A DNA stretch of 64,000 bases from Streptohalobacillus salinus (GTDB lineage Bacteria; Bacillota; Bacilli; Bacillales; Amphibacillaceae): the NCBI RefSeq assembly GCF_003201605.1, contig NZ_QJJR01000009.1, positions 1-64,000 on the forward strand, read 5' to 3'. Under the pieces are notes generated by a model that searched no databases, was not told where the DNA came from, and saw nothing but the letters and a program-made list of their open reading frames with translations. Of the stretch, positions 1-8,149 are shown piece after piece. The first letter of the stretch is position 1; each line of letters opens with the position of its first letter. Position numbers and translations under genes: made by a program.

Positions 1-73
1 AGTTTCGTGATAGAATGAAGCATAACAATCACCCCTTTTACTATACTATACCCTGTTTTAAATACCCCTTATC

Positions 74-93
74 CCCAAAATTGCGTAAGAACC
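74..93 (-). repeat. ISL3-type terminal inverted repeat, first copy
   Basis: On the minus strand this reads GGTTCTTACGCAATTTTGGG, matching 19 of 20 bases of the repeat at 4258-4277, which directly follows an ISL3-type transposase C-terminus. Both copies point the same way, so this looks like the right-hand end of a second ISL3-family element whose body lies left of the window. A plus-strand frame open from about base 3 cannot be assigned to a transposase with confidence. From 94 to 326 I see no gene. Confidence 0.5.
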
Positions 94-326
94 CAAAACT
101 ACTTGACGGTTACATCTCTCCCTCGAGTGATTAGTCTCACAAGTTTAACCGACCCTAACGAAACTGTCTAGTTTAGTGTAACCTATCCACCGTATTATTT
201 ATTAGCATTAAGGAAAGAAGCGTTTCTTTTGAAGCAAAAACACCTTTTATATACCACTACCTCCCTCTATAAAATAAGTTCATGCGCTGTATATCTTGTA
301 CTTTTACTTTTTGGGCTGACTATTCT

Positions 327-1313
327 TTATATATAATATATATCGAAGTCATCATCTGCGGTTTGATTGATTCGGCGCTGATTAAATTTGTTATATTCTT
401 CAATAGCATTTTTTTCAGCAATCGCTCTAGACACCTTACCAGCGTTCTCGAGTATGTCACGATCATTAAATTGTAGAAAGGCATTTAATTTGTCAGTCCA
501 ATCTTGCATGTGCATTGGGCGTTGTCGTTCTGCTTGGTCTTCAGCATAGTCTAAATACATCGTCACAATACGATTCAGTGACTTTAATTCCTTTTCAGAT
601 AAGTAATTCTTAGCTACTTTCACATCTTTTTTGCGTACTTTATCCCCCGCCCAATTGGTTAAACCCATGTTGTCTTTCTCTGCATCCGCTCTATCTGAAA
701 TAAGTTCAGCTGCTGTTTTACCATGAATAGCAAAGTGTAATTTATTTTGAACGGTCGCAAAGAATTGTTGTGTGACCTCTGCGTTACGATCATAATCTAC
801 TGAAGTTTCATAAATATCCGTGATTTTTTGATAGAACCGCTTCTCTGATGAACGAATATCTCTAATACGTTCAAGTAATTCATCAAAATAATCTTCTCCA
901 AAGTTACGCATGTCTTTTAGCCGCTCATCATCCATCGTAAATCCTTTAACTAAATATTCATTTAGACGTTCTGTCGCCCACTTTCGAAACTGTGTCCCTC
1001 TATGAGAGCGAACGCGGTAACCAATTGCTAGAATCATTTCAAGGTTGTAAAAAGCGACATCACGTTCAACTTCTCTTTTTCCTTCAGTTTGAACTATTCG
1101 GTTTTTCCGAATAGTTGCTGCTTCTTCAAGCTCACTTTCGGCATATATATTTTTTATATGCTCATTAATTGTATTAACACTTTTTTGGTAGAGTTCAGCA
1201 ATGGCTTTTTGACTCATCCAAACTGTTTCATTTTCTAATCTTACATCAATTTTAGTGTGTCCATCTTCAGTTTGATAAATTAAGATATCTGTGCCGTTTC
1301 CCATACGCTTCAC
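327..1313 (-). CDS. RhuM-family virulence/mobile-island protein
   Basis: This 328-residue protein has the full-length architecture of the RhuM (Virulence_RhuM) family, named after a gene of Salmonella pathogenicity island 3. The biochemical function is unknown. Visible family features are the N-terminal block around VWMSQKAIAELY (about residues 31-42), the ERDVAFYNLEMILAIGYRVR block (about 83-102) with FRKWATERLNEYL following, and a charged helical C-terminus. Members are usually found in islands beside restriction-modification genes, as here. The first codons encode MKRMGNG, so Met1 or Met4 could be the start. It sits between a mobile-element end and an IS21 fragment and has no co-directional operon partner. 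The family assignment is firm but the role is open. Confidence 0.8.
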   Translation of the reverse strand: MKRMGNGTDILIYQTEDGHTKIDVRLENETVWMSQKAIAELYQKSVNTINEHIKNIYAESELEEAATIRKNRIVQTEGKREVERDVAFYNLEMILAIGYRVRSHRGTQFRKWATERLNEYLVKGFTMDDERLKDMRNFGEDYFDELLERIRDIRSSEKRFYQKITDIYETSVDYDRNAEVTQQFFATVQNKLHFAIHGKTAAELISDRADAEKDNMGLTNWAGDKVRKKDVKVAKNYLSEKELKSLNRIVTMYLDYAEDQAERQRPMHMQDWTDKLNAFLQFNDRDILENAGKVSRAIAEKNAIEEYNKFNQRRINQTADDDFDIYYI

Positions 1314-1381
1314 TCCAATGTAATTTCTTTTAAGAGCTAAATTATAAAATGTAATGATTTTTTAAAATATGTGAAATTGAT

Positions 1382-1891
1382 CTAGGTATTCAAATTCCAT
1401 AGTGCTTTTAAAGGAAAACTCATGACTAAACAGTGTATATCTTTTATCTTTCCATTCTGTACTGCTTCTGTGATACCAAATTCCACTTGTGCCAACGCAG
1501 GAGAATGGGTCAATCGAACATACTCTTCCTTTAGTTCATTATCATCTCCAACCATACTGTCATTCCAATCACGGATTAAATGACAGACTATCCGGTACGA
1601 ACCGGGGAAGCCTAGCTTTTCTAACTGTTCGAAGATAATCTTGTTATTTCTTCTCAACTTTTTCTTCAGCGCACGATCTTCCATGAGCCAGTCTGATACG
1701 ATTTCTCCCCATTCTTCTTCATACATCATTCCACGTTTTACAGTGGTCGTTTCGACAGGCAGTTGGTCTTCATCTGCGTATTTTCTGACTGTTGACCAGC
1801 AGAAACCAGTCCTTTTTGAGATTTCATTGATCGATAGTGATTTAATATTTCTTAGTTTTTTGATATGATTGACTTCAGGCTTTGCCAGCAT
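1382..1891 (-). pseudogene. IS21-family IstA transposase, N-terminal fragment
   Basis: The 169-residue frame begins like IstA proteins of the IS21 family. It has a helix-turn-helix near residues 18-40 (SINEISKRTGFCWSTVRKYADED) and then the GMMYEEEWGEIVSDWL block. It reaches the start of the integrase core, where the family has AQVDFG, but here it reads AQVEFG, so the first DDE aspartate has become Glu. After VMSFP homology stops and an unrelated tail leads to a stop. Full IstA proteins are about 400-500 residues, so two thirds are missing. No istB helper gene is present. This is a dead insertion-sequence relic. Confidence 0.8.
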
Positions 1892-2247
1892 CCTTTCACT
1901 TCCTCCACCATTATTGATTAGACACCCTTAACGGTAAGGGTTATTGATTGGGCTGGCAACCCTTTTTTCTTTATGCAACTTTCTAAGATTTTCATTGCAA
2001 TACTATCTACTTTTATTTTGCACTAAACATTCCTTTAATTTCTAACTAAATTGTCCCCTCTTCATGCAGAGTACCTATAAAAAGTAAAGCAAACAAACAT
2101 AGCCCTAAAAAACACTTCCATGTAGTATTTGTGGCTACTTAAGGTTACCCATTAAATTAATTTTCAAGCTTTTTCAGACGATATAATGAATAAAAAGAAT
2201 AAATGCAGTATCATTTACCTAGAACTTAAAAAAGGAGCCTTCTAATC
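1892..2247. other. Intergenic stretch between IS21 relic and endonuclease gene
   Basis: There is no gene in these 356 bases. Near 1925-1970 lies a short dyad (acccttaacggtaagggt) followed by a T-rich run, possibly a remnant of the IS21 left end or a terminator. A TATAAT at about 2182 is a plausible -10 for the downstream endonuclease gene, but its -35 is weak. A good Shine-Dalgarno, aaaaaaggagcc, precedes the start codon at 2248. Confidence 0.4.
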
Positions 2248-3720
2248 ATGGCCTTACATAAATTCACACGAAATAAATTAGATACCATTTTAAGCAATGT
2301 TGTTGGAAAAACACTTGGTGAAACTGATGTAAATAATGTTTTTGCTCGTACCATTACTCACCCAAAGATTACCGGAATCGCAGGTGACGTCGTAGAGCGC
2401 TCGATTTTAGGTTATCCATCTGATCAAGATAAGAATCCAGATTTAATTGTTGATGGGATTGAAACAGAGTTAAAAACAACAGGAATTCGAAAACCTAAGC
2501 GGAAAAGTGACTTGGTTTTTGAAGCAAAAGAACCTATGACAATTACTGCTGTTTCTCCTCACTCTATTACAGAAGAAGAGTTTGAAACATCTAGCTTTTG
2601 GCATAAATCAGAGCATTTGTTATTGGTTTACTACCATTATGATTCTCCAGAAACTGTACCGGCTGCTGAGTATGCAAACTTTTTAATCAAAGGCTATCAC
2701 TTTCACGAATTTTCCAGTGAAGATAAGGAGATTCTAAAGAATGACTGGCTCATTGTACGAGATTTTATTCAATCTTTGAAAGATTCATACGAAAACCCAC
2801 AAGATGAGTATTCACGTATTTCTTCGGATCTTAAGAAAAAGCTAATGCTTATCGATACTGCTCCTAAATGGCCTAATCGCCCACGTTTTAGATTAAAACG
2901 AGCAACGGTTTCTACAATTGCACAGAAACATTTTGGAGCAAAATTCGAAAAGTTAGATGAAACATATTCAACATTTAGAAATCTTGATGATGAATTACAT
3001 CGACTTACAAAACAATATAAAAATAAAACTGTTCGAGAGTTAATAAACAAATTAGGTATTACTATAAATATTAATGCTGGAGGTGATGTTTCTAAAAGCG
3101 TCACTGAGCAAATCATCGTCAAGATGTTTGGTGGGGAAGCAAAAAAATTAAGTAAAATCGAGTTGTTTAGCAAAATTGGTATTATCCCTAAAACAATCGT
3201 TCAAACAGTAAATGGATTTCGTACAGAAGATATGAAATTGTTCCAGATTGACTTTGAAGAGTGGACAAATCCAGATACACTTTTTGAAGACTCATTTGTA
3301 TATAATTTTTTTAATGGTCAACAATTTCTTTGCATCATTTTTGAGGAGCCTTCAACAGATGCAAAATTATTAGACAATAAATTCATCGGCTTTAAGCGCC
3401 TAGCAATAGATGAAAGTGTTCTAGAAAACGATATTAAAAATGTATGGGAAGAAATAAGAGATTTAGTTAATAATAATAAGCTTATTGAAGAGCCCGTTTT
3501 AGATAAAAAAAATAATCAACGAATAACCCCAAAAACAAAAATACCAATGACAGCACCTAACTTTCCAAAGGCAAAAGATTATAACTTTTTTGTACGTGGT
3601 TCTGGTACTGATGCATTAAAAAAACCATTATTACTCAATGGTATCAGTATGTATTCGCAATATTTCTGGATGAAAGGCGACGTTGCCGTATCTATGCTGA
3701 AAGGCATTGATTTCATCTAA
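2248..3720 (+). CDS. Sau3AI-type type II restriction endonuclease (GATC)
   Basis: This 490-residue protein matches the Sau3AI/MutH family, whose founder cuts GATC. The catalytic signature D-x(n)-E-x-K is visible as D65, E74 and K76 in PDLIVDGIETELKTTGI, corresponding to the metal-binding triad of MutH/Sau3AI. The N-terminal half carries this nuclease fold. The C-terminal half, about residues 230-490, corresponds to the MutH-like allosteric DNA-binding domain of Sau3AI. Length is essentially that of Sau3AI, with no frameshift, so the enzyme looks intact. A canonical ribosome-binding site precedes the ATG. The next gene downstream is its cognate C5-cytosine methyltransferase, which is truncated, so this nuclease appears to lack its protector in this locus. 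GATC sites occur throughout the window. Exact specificity is inferred from family. Confidence 0.85.
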   Translation: MALHKFTRNKLDTILSNVVGKTLGETDVNNVFARTITHPKITGIAGDVVERSILGYPSDQDKNPDLIVDGIETELKTTGIRKPKRKSDLVFEAKEPMTITAVSPHSITEEEFETSSFWHKSEHLLLVYYHYDSPETVPAAEYANFLIKGYHFHEFSSEDKEILKNDWLIVRDFIQSLKDSYENPQDEYSRISSDLKKKLMLIDTAPKWPNRPRFRLKRATVSTIAQKHFGAKFEKLDETYSTFRNLDDELHRLTKQYKNKTVRELINKLGITININAGGDVSKSVTEQIIVKMFGGEAKKLSKIELFSKIGIIPKTIVQTVNGFRTEDMKLFQIDFEEWTNPDTLFEDSFVYNFFNGQQFLCIIFEEPSTDAKLLDNKFIGFKRLAIDESVLENDIKNVWEEIRDLVNNNKLIEEPVLDKKNNQRITPKTKIPMTAPNFPKAKDYNFFVRGSGTDALKKPLLLNGISMYSQYFWMKGDVAVSMLKGIDFI

Positions 3721-3860
3721 GTCATTTTGTAGGTTCTGCATTGTCTTTTTTGATAAAATTAATATTCATTTGACCTAAATAAACATTGTTACTATAAAAG
3801 TGTTGATCTTTTTATCCCATTTTTAATATAATGGATACAATGAAAGAGCGATAATAATTT

Positions 3861-4112
3861 ATGAATAAAAAAATAAATGTAGTCGAACTTTTTGCTTGCG
3901 TTGGTGGTTTTCGTGTTGGACTTGAAAAAGCTGATAAAGAGCTCTTCCATACCGTTTGGGGAAATCAATGGGAACCTTCGAAAAAAGTGCAAGATGCTTT
4001 TGATTGCTATAACACGCACTTCCCTTCGAGCATCAATTGTAATGATGACGTTGGTAAAGTAGCGAATAAAAAATTTGAGGATATGAACATTGATTTATTA
4101 GTCGGTGGCTTC
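3861..4112 (+). pseudogene. C5-cytosine DNA methyltransferase, N-terminal fragment
   Basis: The first 84 codons encode the start of a C5-cytosine methyltransferase, presumably the GATC-specific partner of the upstream nuclease. Motif I is present as ELFACVGGF, with Cys in place of the usual second Gly. Homology continues to DLLVGGF, the run-up to catalytic motif IV (PCQ). At that point, codon 85, the sequence switches in frame to the C-terminus of an ISL3-family transposase. The catalytic cysteine loop, target-recognition domain and all later motifs are absent, so the product cannot methylate DNA. The hybrid frame runs to 4211. Confidence 0.85.
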
Positions 4113-4277
4113 CTAGAAGGCCAAGTTAATCGATTGAAAACAATTAAACGCATGTTGTATGGGAGAGCAAGTTTCCCTCTCTTACGTCTAAGAATGCTCT
4201 ATCAACCATAATTTCAAAAAATAAACGAACTCATATTTGTTGAGCGCATGTATTATTCCCAAAATTGCGTAAGAGCC
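4113..4277 (+). mobile_element. ISL3-family element remnant (transposase C-terminus plus right end)
   Basis: Codons after 4112 encode LEGQVNRLKTIKRMLYGRAS and a short tail ending at 4211. This is the highly conserved C-terminal signature of ISL3-family transposases (EGxVNRLKxIKRxMYGRA). The remaining noncoding DNA ends in a terminal repeat at 4258-4277 that reads GGCTCTTACGCAATTTTGGG on the minus strand, starting with the GGCTCTT typical of ISL3 ends. The left end and most of the transposase are missing, so a deletion removed both the 3' part of the methyltransferase and the 5' part of the element. Confidence 0.75.
4258..4277 (-). repeat. ISL3-type terminal inverted repeat, second copy
   Basis: Nineteen of 20 bases match the copy at 74-93, in the same orientation. 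It lies about 45 bases after the stop codon of the transposase remnant, as expected for a right terminal repeat. Confidence 0.65.
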
Positions 4278-4347
4278 ACATTTCAGTTGACAAATACACT
4301 CTAAGTTTATTAATCTTAACTTTATATAATTTGTAAAGCTAAACTAC

Positions 4348-6039
4348 CTACAAATATTGTTTAATTAAATGTCGCAATCGATATTTAAATATTTCATCTG
4401 AGTGTTTGTCAATTTCTCGCTCAAAGTATTCACGTGCATCCAACACAAGAGAAGTTTTTACTCCTTTGTCTATTTCTACAATAAATTGAAATATATTATG
4501 ACAGTAGGTCCAGTGATATTCAGTTATTTCTCCAAATGGAAAAGGTAGAAACCATTTATTTTTTTGCATCTCTTCTACTACAATATCTTTCTCTTCATCA
4601 TTTAACTTATTAAAAAAACCAATAAATTCAACTGTTACATTTATTTCTTCATTAGTCAAATGTAGTTTGTTGGCATTATTGACCATGATTAATACAAGGT
4701 TATTTATATAATTACTTCTTGCTTTGTCCTGTAACTTTAAGATAACTTCATTTATAAATTTGGACTCTCTTCTCACAAAATGCTCGAAATAAGTAGTATC
4801 GTAATTATCGAAATCATATTTATTAGTCATCCAATCGACTACTTCATCAACTTTATAATTTAAGCCAATTTCTGTTTTCTCCGTGATGGTTGCCAATTCA
4901 TCTAGTCTTTGCAAGAAATTTTTAAAAGATATATCTTGATTTATGTTGCAAATAAAAATAGAAAAATCACCACTCTCCATCGCTAGTTCTTTTTCAGACA
5001 TAAACAGAGGATATTTTAACTCTACATACGAATTAACCAGTTTGGCTTCGTCGTTAAATCGATTTATAGAAAACTCTCCAGTTGAAAACCAATCTAATAT
5101 AACTGATACAAAATTATACATCATACTATTTTTTAAAGCTCGTTTTAAAATATAGTGCCATATATAATTTGGAATTTTTTCTTCGGAATCATATGCTTCG
5201 TAAAATGACTTCCTACTTTTTTCATCAATATCAGTTAATGGTTCCATATTCCCCTTAAGATCCACTTCAAATAAAACAATAGAAAAACAGATTTTGTATA
5301 TATCTTCTTTACTGATTCTATCGTTTAATACACTAACAGGTATTTCATTTAATACTTCTTTTATAAATAAATTTGCTTTCTCTAACGTACGCAAATTTTT
5401 TAGTTTATTCTCTTGATAAATATCTTGAATAGCTAACCAGATATCGTCACCCATTATTTTCTGAGGTGCATCTTTGGAATATGTAGAAATTTTGTAAATG
5501 CGATCAAGAGATTTTTCAGCATATTCTTCAAATTGTTTTTTAGTTTCATTTGAAAAATTATCTGATGAGGCTACTAGAACGACTTTAATCCCTTCCCTTT
5601 TTGTAATGGTATCTACAAAACCAAATACTTCTTTAATATTAAAATCATCTTGTTTTCTCTCTAAATCGTCTATAATGATAGTTATGTTTGAGGTGCTTTC
5701 CAATTCTGCTTGTACATTTTTAAACATATCGGCTATTAATGGTATTGAAACATTAAATCCAAATTGAGAATAATTAATTTTACCTATTTTATTTAATATT
5801 TTATTAAATTTTACTTTATCTTCGGGTATTAAGAGATAGTAAAGTTCTTGATAAATAGTATTTATATCTCTTTTACCAAATAAAGAAATATAATAAACAT
5901 TTTCTTTATCATTAGTTGATTCCAAGATATATTTTGTTTTTCCAATACCCCATTTACCATCAAACATTATTTTTTGGTACGGTAAAACATCAAGTTTGTT
6001 CATGACTTTGATAATTTTTTGGGCTTCTATTTTAATCAC
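4348..6039 (-). CDS. KAP-type P-loop NTPase, candidate defence protein
   Basis: This 563-residue protein has an N-terminal P-loop NTPase domain. Walker A is GKWGIGKT (residues 28-35) and Walker B is ITIIIDDLER (119-128). The paired Asp followed by L-E-R and the WGxGKT form are typical of KAP-like NTPases within the STAND/AAA group. A VLVASS strand (about 154-159) fits sensor 1. The remaining 350 residues are helical and unrecognised, with no transmembrane segment. Such NTPases are common in antiphage islands as sensor-effectors, and this one lies between a decayed restriction system and a PARIS-like gene. Function is not established. The GTG start has no clear ribosome-binding site upstream: a GAGGTGA that looks like one overlaps the start itself, so the true start is uncertain. 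Confidence 0.6.
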   Translation of the reverse strand: MIKIEAQKIIKVMNKLDVLPYQKIMFDGKWGIGKTKYILESTNDKENVYYISLFGKRDINTIYQELYYLLIPEDKVKFNKILNKIGKINYSQFGFNVSIPLIADMFKNVQAELESTSNITIIIDDLERKQDDFNIKEVFGFVDTITKREGIKVVLVASSDNFSNETKKQFEEYAEKSLDRIYKISTYSKDAPQKIMGDDIWLAIQDIYQENKLKNLRTLEKANLFIKEVLNEIPVSVLNDRISKEDIYKICFSIVLFEVDLKGNMEPLTDIDEKSRKSFYEAYDSEEKIPNYIWHYILKRALKNSMMYNFVSVILDWFSTGEFSINRFNDEAKLVNSYVELKYPLFMSEKELAMESGDFSIFICNINQDISFKNFLQRLDELATITEKTEIGLNYKVDEVVDWMTNKYDFDNYDTTYFEHFVRRESKFINEVILKLQDKARSNYINNLVLIMVNNANKLHLTNEEINVTVEFIGFFNKLNDEEKDIVVEEMQKNKWFLPFPFGEITEYHWTYCHNIFQFIVEIDKGVKTSLVLDAREYFEREIDKHSDEIFKYRLRHLIKQYL

Positions 6040-6398
6040 CTCTTAACAATTTGATTTACTACAATAAACACTAATAAGAGACAAATAAATAAATATTAAA
6101 AATTAACTTTAGAAATCTCTTACCAAACAATTTGCAAAATCTTCAATCATTTATATTAGGAATAAAATGATTGATACTATCCGTGGTCACATTTTCATCA
6201 GATATGAGTTCAGTAAAAATTTCCAAGTTTATTGTCATTCTTTCTATTTTTACTCCTCAATTAAAAAACCTCATTTACTTATGGTACGGTTCACCGAACT
6301 AGTTCTAAGCACATGGTTGAATTTGAAAATAAAATTCATATCATAATATAAATACAATAACCTACTTCAATATAACACAGGAGTAGGATTGGGATTAT
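6040..6398. other. Intergenic stretch containing a duplicated rlmH 3' end
   Basis: These 359 AT-rich bases hold no gene. The notable content is the att-like repeat at 6276-6293. The segment left of it presumably carries the promoter of the KAP-type NTPase gene, but no convincing promoter hexamers stand out. Confidence 0.5.
6276..6293 (-). repeat. att-like direct repeat, distal copy of rlmH 3' end
   Basis: TACTTATGGTACGGTTCA matches 17 of 18 bases of 8151-8168 in the same orientation. On the minus strand it still encodes Gly-Glu-Pro-Tyr-His-Lys-stop, the C-terminus of RlmH. This is the pattern left when an SCC-type element inserts at rlmH and duplicates its terminal bases. The two repeats enclose only the ATPase-TOPRIM gene. 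Confidence 0.75.
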
Positions 6399-8009
6399 TT
6401 ACCTTTCTATCAAGGAGATGTACTTCTCCATCCCTGCTCTTAACACTTCTCCCTCACTACTACTTTCTTTAAGAACATCTTTAATAAAATTCATGTAGTT
6501 CTTATTATTAAGACCACACTTTTCTGCTACTCTAGATTGTGGAATCAAACCCTTAAAATTAAATACCTTAATAATATTGTTATAGTCTTCTTCTTTTAAA
6601 TATTGATTAAATAATTCATAAATCACTTTATATATTGTTTCATTTGAATTTTGTTCGAAAAAATTTTTAAAATTTATGTTAAATTCTTCGAAATTATTAT
6701 GTTTAATATCTAATTGTTGAATAGTCTTTTTTCTTATAGAATAAGTTGCATATTGATAGGCTTGTTTTTCAAGCTCCTTTTCAAATAGCTTAATAACGCT
6801 ATTCTTAACCTCATGAAAGACTTTTTCAGAATCTTTTCTTAATATCGTAGCAACAGCTTTCACTACTTCCTCAACAATAAATAAGTTTTCTACTTCTGCT
6901 ACTTGAGGGATAAAAATTTGTTTCTCAGCATAAGTTTGAATTTCCTCTTCTGTTCTTCTATCCCTATCAATTATTCCTTTAGCTGTAAGATTATGAAAAT
7001 GTGAAAGGTCATTAAAAGCTTTAGTAGTTTCTATAACCTTTTCACAGCTACCTATAGGAACAATTGTATATTCCTTAAACAAATATTGATATAAATGATA
7101 ATCAATACTTGATTTATCTCCTTCTATAAACAATATAGGGTTTCTACTACCTATGATTTCCAAGTAAGCTTCACTAGGAATATTATCTTCATCACCAATT
7201 ACATCATAATCCCAAACTTCATTACCTTCGTAAGATTTAATCCATATTATTTTTGAATTGTTTCTTGTAATGGCAAAATCTATATCATGAGTTAGAAAGA
7301 CTAATTTACAATCCTTTCTAACCATTTCTATACTATCCCATAGCTTTTTAATTATAGATGTATGTAAATGATTCTCTGGTTCATCAATGATAATTATAGA
7401 ATTTTCAGGTGCACAAACAACCTCACCTATAAAGTAAAATACAAGTCTTTCACCATCACTCATTTCAGAAGCGTTGTATATATCATCAGTTTTATCTACT
7501 GGAGAAACTTCAATTGTTCCTGCCCTTTTTCTCAATTTTCTATGAGGTAGAACACTTTCCCATATATTTTGAATTATATCTAACTTTGTTTTAGGTTTTT
7601 TTGTTTCTTTACCATCTTCATATGAATCTTTAAATTCTACTGATGCTTCATACTCCTCGGTATGGAGTAATGTTAAAAGCTTTTCAAAATCATTAAGTAA
7701 AAATGTAGCTGGATTATTACCCCATCTACCATTTCTTTTTCCAATATTCCTTAACCACTCTTTATTATCATTTGTTGTACCATATAAAAACTCCTCTAAT
7801 GCTTTATCTATTGTAGTAGGTCTAATTTCTTTTGGCATTGTTAAGGATTTTTGTGCTGAAATTCTATGCACATTTTGAATGTTTTTCTCAAGCCAGACAC
7901 TTAATCGTGTTTTTCCAGAACCGTTAGCCCCAAGTAGGACAATTGACTTAAATTCATCATATTCAATACTAATAGGTGCTTTATCTTTCCTTTGTGGTAA
8001 TGTAAACAT
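6399..8009 (-). CDS. ATPase-TOPRIM fusion resembling merged PARIS (AriA/AriB) antiphage protein
   Basis: This 536-residue protein joins two domains. Residues 1-285 form an ABC/SMC-like ATPase: Walker A GANGSGKT (27-34), a signature-like SDGER (184-188), Walker B IIIIDE (205-210) followed by PENHLH, and an H-loop in FLTHD (His241). Residues 290-400 look like a TOPRIM/DUF4435 nuclease domain, with acidic EGD at 296-298 and DRD at 348-350. ATPase plus DUF4435 TOPRIM is the make-up of PARIS, in which the ATPase senses phage anti-restriction proteins and releases the TOPRIM effector; fused forms are known. OLD-family nucleases are the main alternative. It is the only gene between two att-like repeats at the end of rlmH and lies near a Sau3AI-type nuclease. 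The Shine-Dalgarno gaggtagg lies rather far from the ATG. Confidence 0.65.
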   Translation of the reverse strand: MFTLPQRKDKAPISIEYDEFKSIVLLGANGSGKTRLSVWLEKNIQNVHRISAQKSLTMPKEIRPTTIDKALEEFLYGTTNDNKEWLRNIGKRNGRWGNNPATFLLNDFEKLLTLLHTEEYEASVEFKDSYEDGKETKKPKTKLDIIQNIWESVLPHRKLRKRAGTIEVSPVDKTDDIYNASEMSDGERLVFYFIGEVVCAPENSIIIIDEPENHLHTSIIKKLWDSIEMVRKDCKLVFLTHDIDFAITRNNSKIIWIKSYEGNEVWDYDVIGDEDNIPSEAYLEIIGSRNPILFIEGDKSSIDYHLYQYLFKEYTIVPIGSCEKVIETTKAFNDLSHFHNLTAKGIIDRDRRTEEEIQTYAEKQIFIPQVAEVENLFIVEEVVKAVATILRKDSEKVFHEVKNSVIKLFEKELEKQAYQYATYSIRKKTIQQLDIKHNNFEEFNINFKNFFEQNSNETIYKVIYELFNQYLKEEDYNNIIKVFNFKGLIPQSRVAEKCGLNNKNYMNFIKDVLKESSSEGEVLRAGMEKYISLIER

Positions 8010-8149
8010 TATTTTCTACCTACCTCAATAGTTATTATCAAATATCTTTTATAAAGAATATTACTTATTATTTTATTTGATAGAACTATTTTATCACAAA
8101 TTATTATGGCTAATTAAAAGTATTTTCAGTTTATTTTAATAACTTTGTC
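8010..8149. promoter_or_regulatory. AT-rich promoter region of the ATPase-TOPRIM gene
   Basis: A short AT-rich gap follows rlmH on the minus strand. It must contain the promoter of the ATPase-TOPRIM gene unless that gene is read through from rlmH. No terminator is evident between them. Confidence 0.3.

Noticed and set aside
5967-5984. ggtacggt inside the KAP gene as another att copy
   Set aside because: Only eight bases match and it lies in coding sequence.
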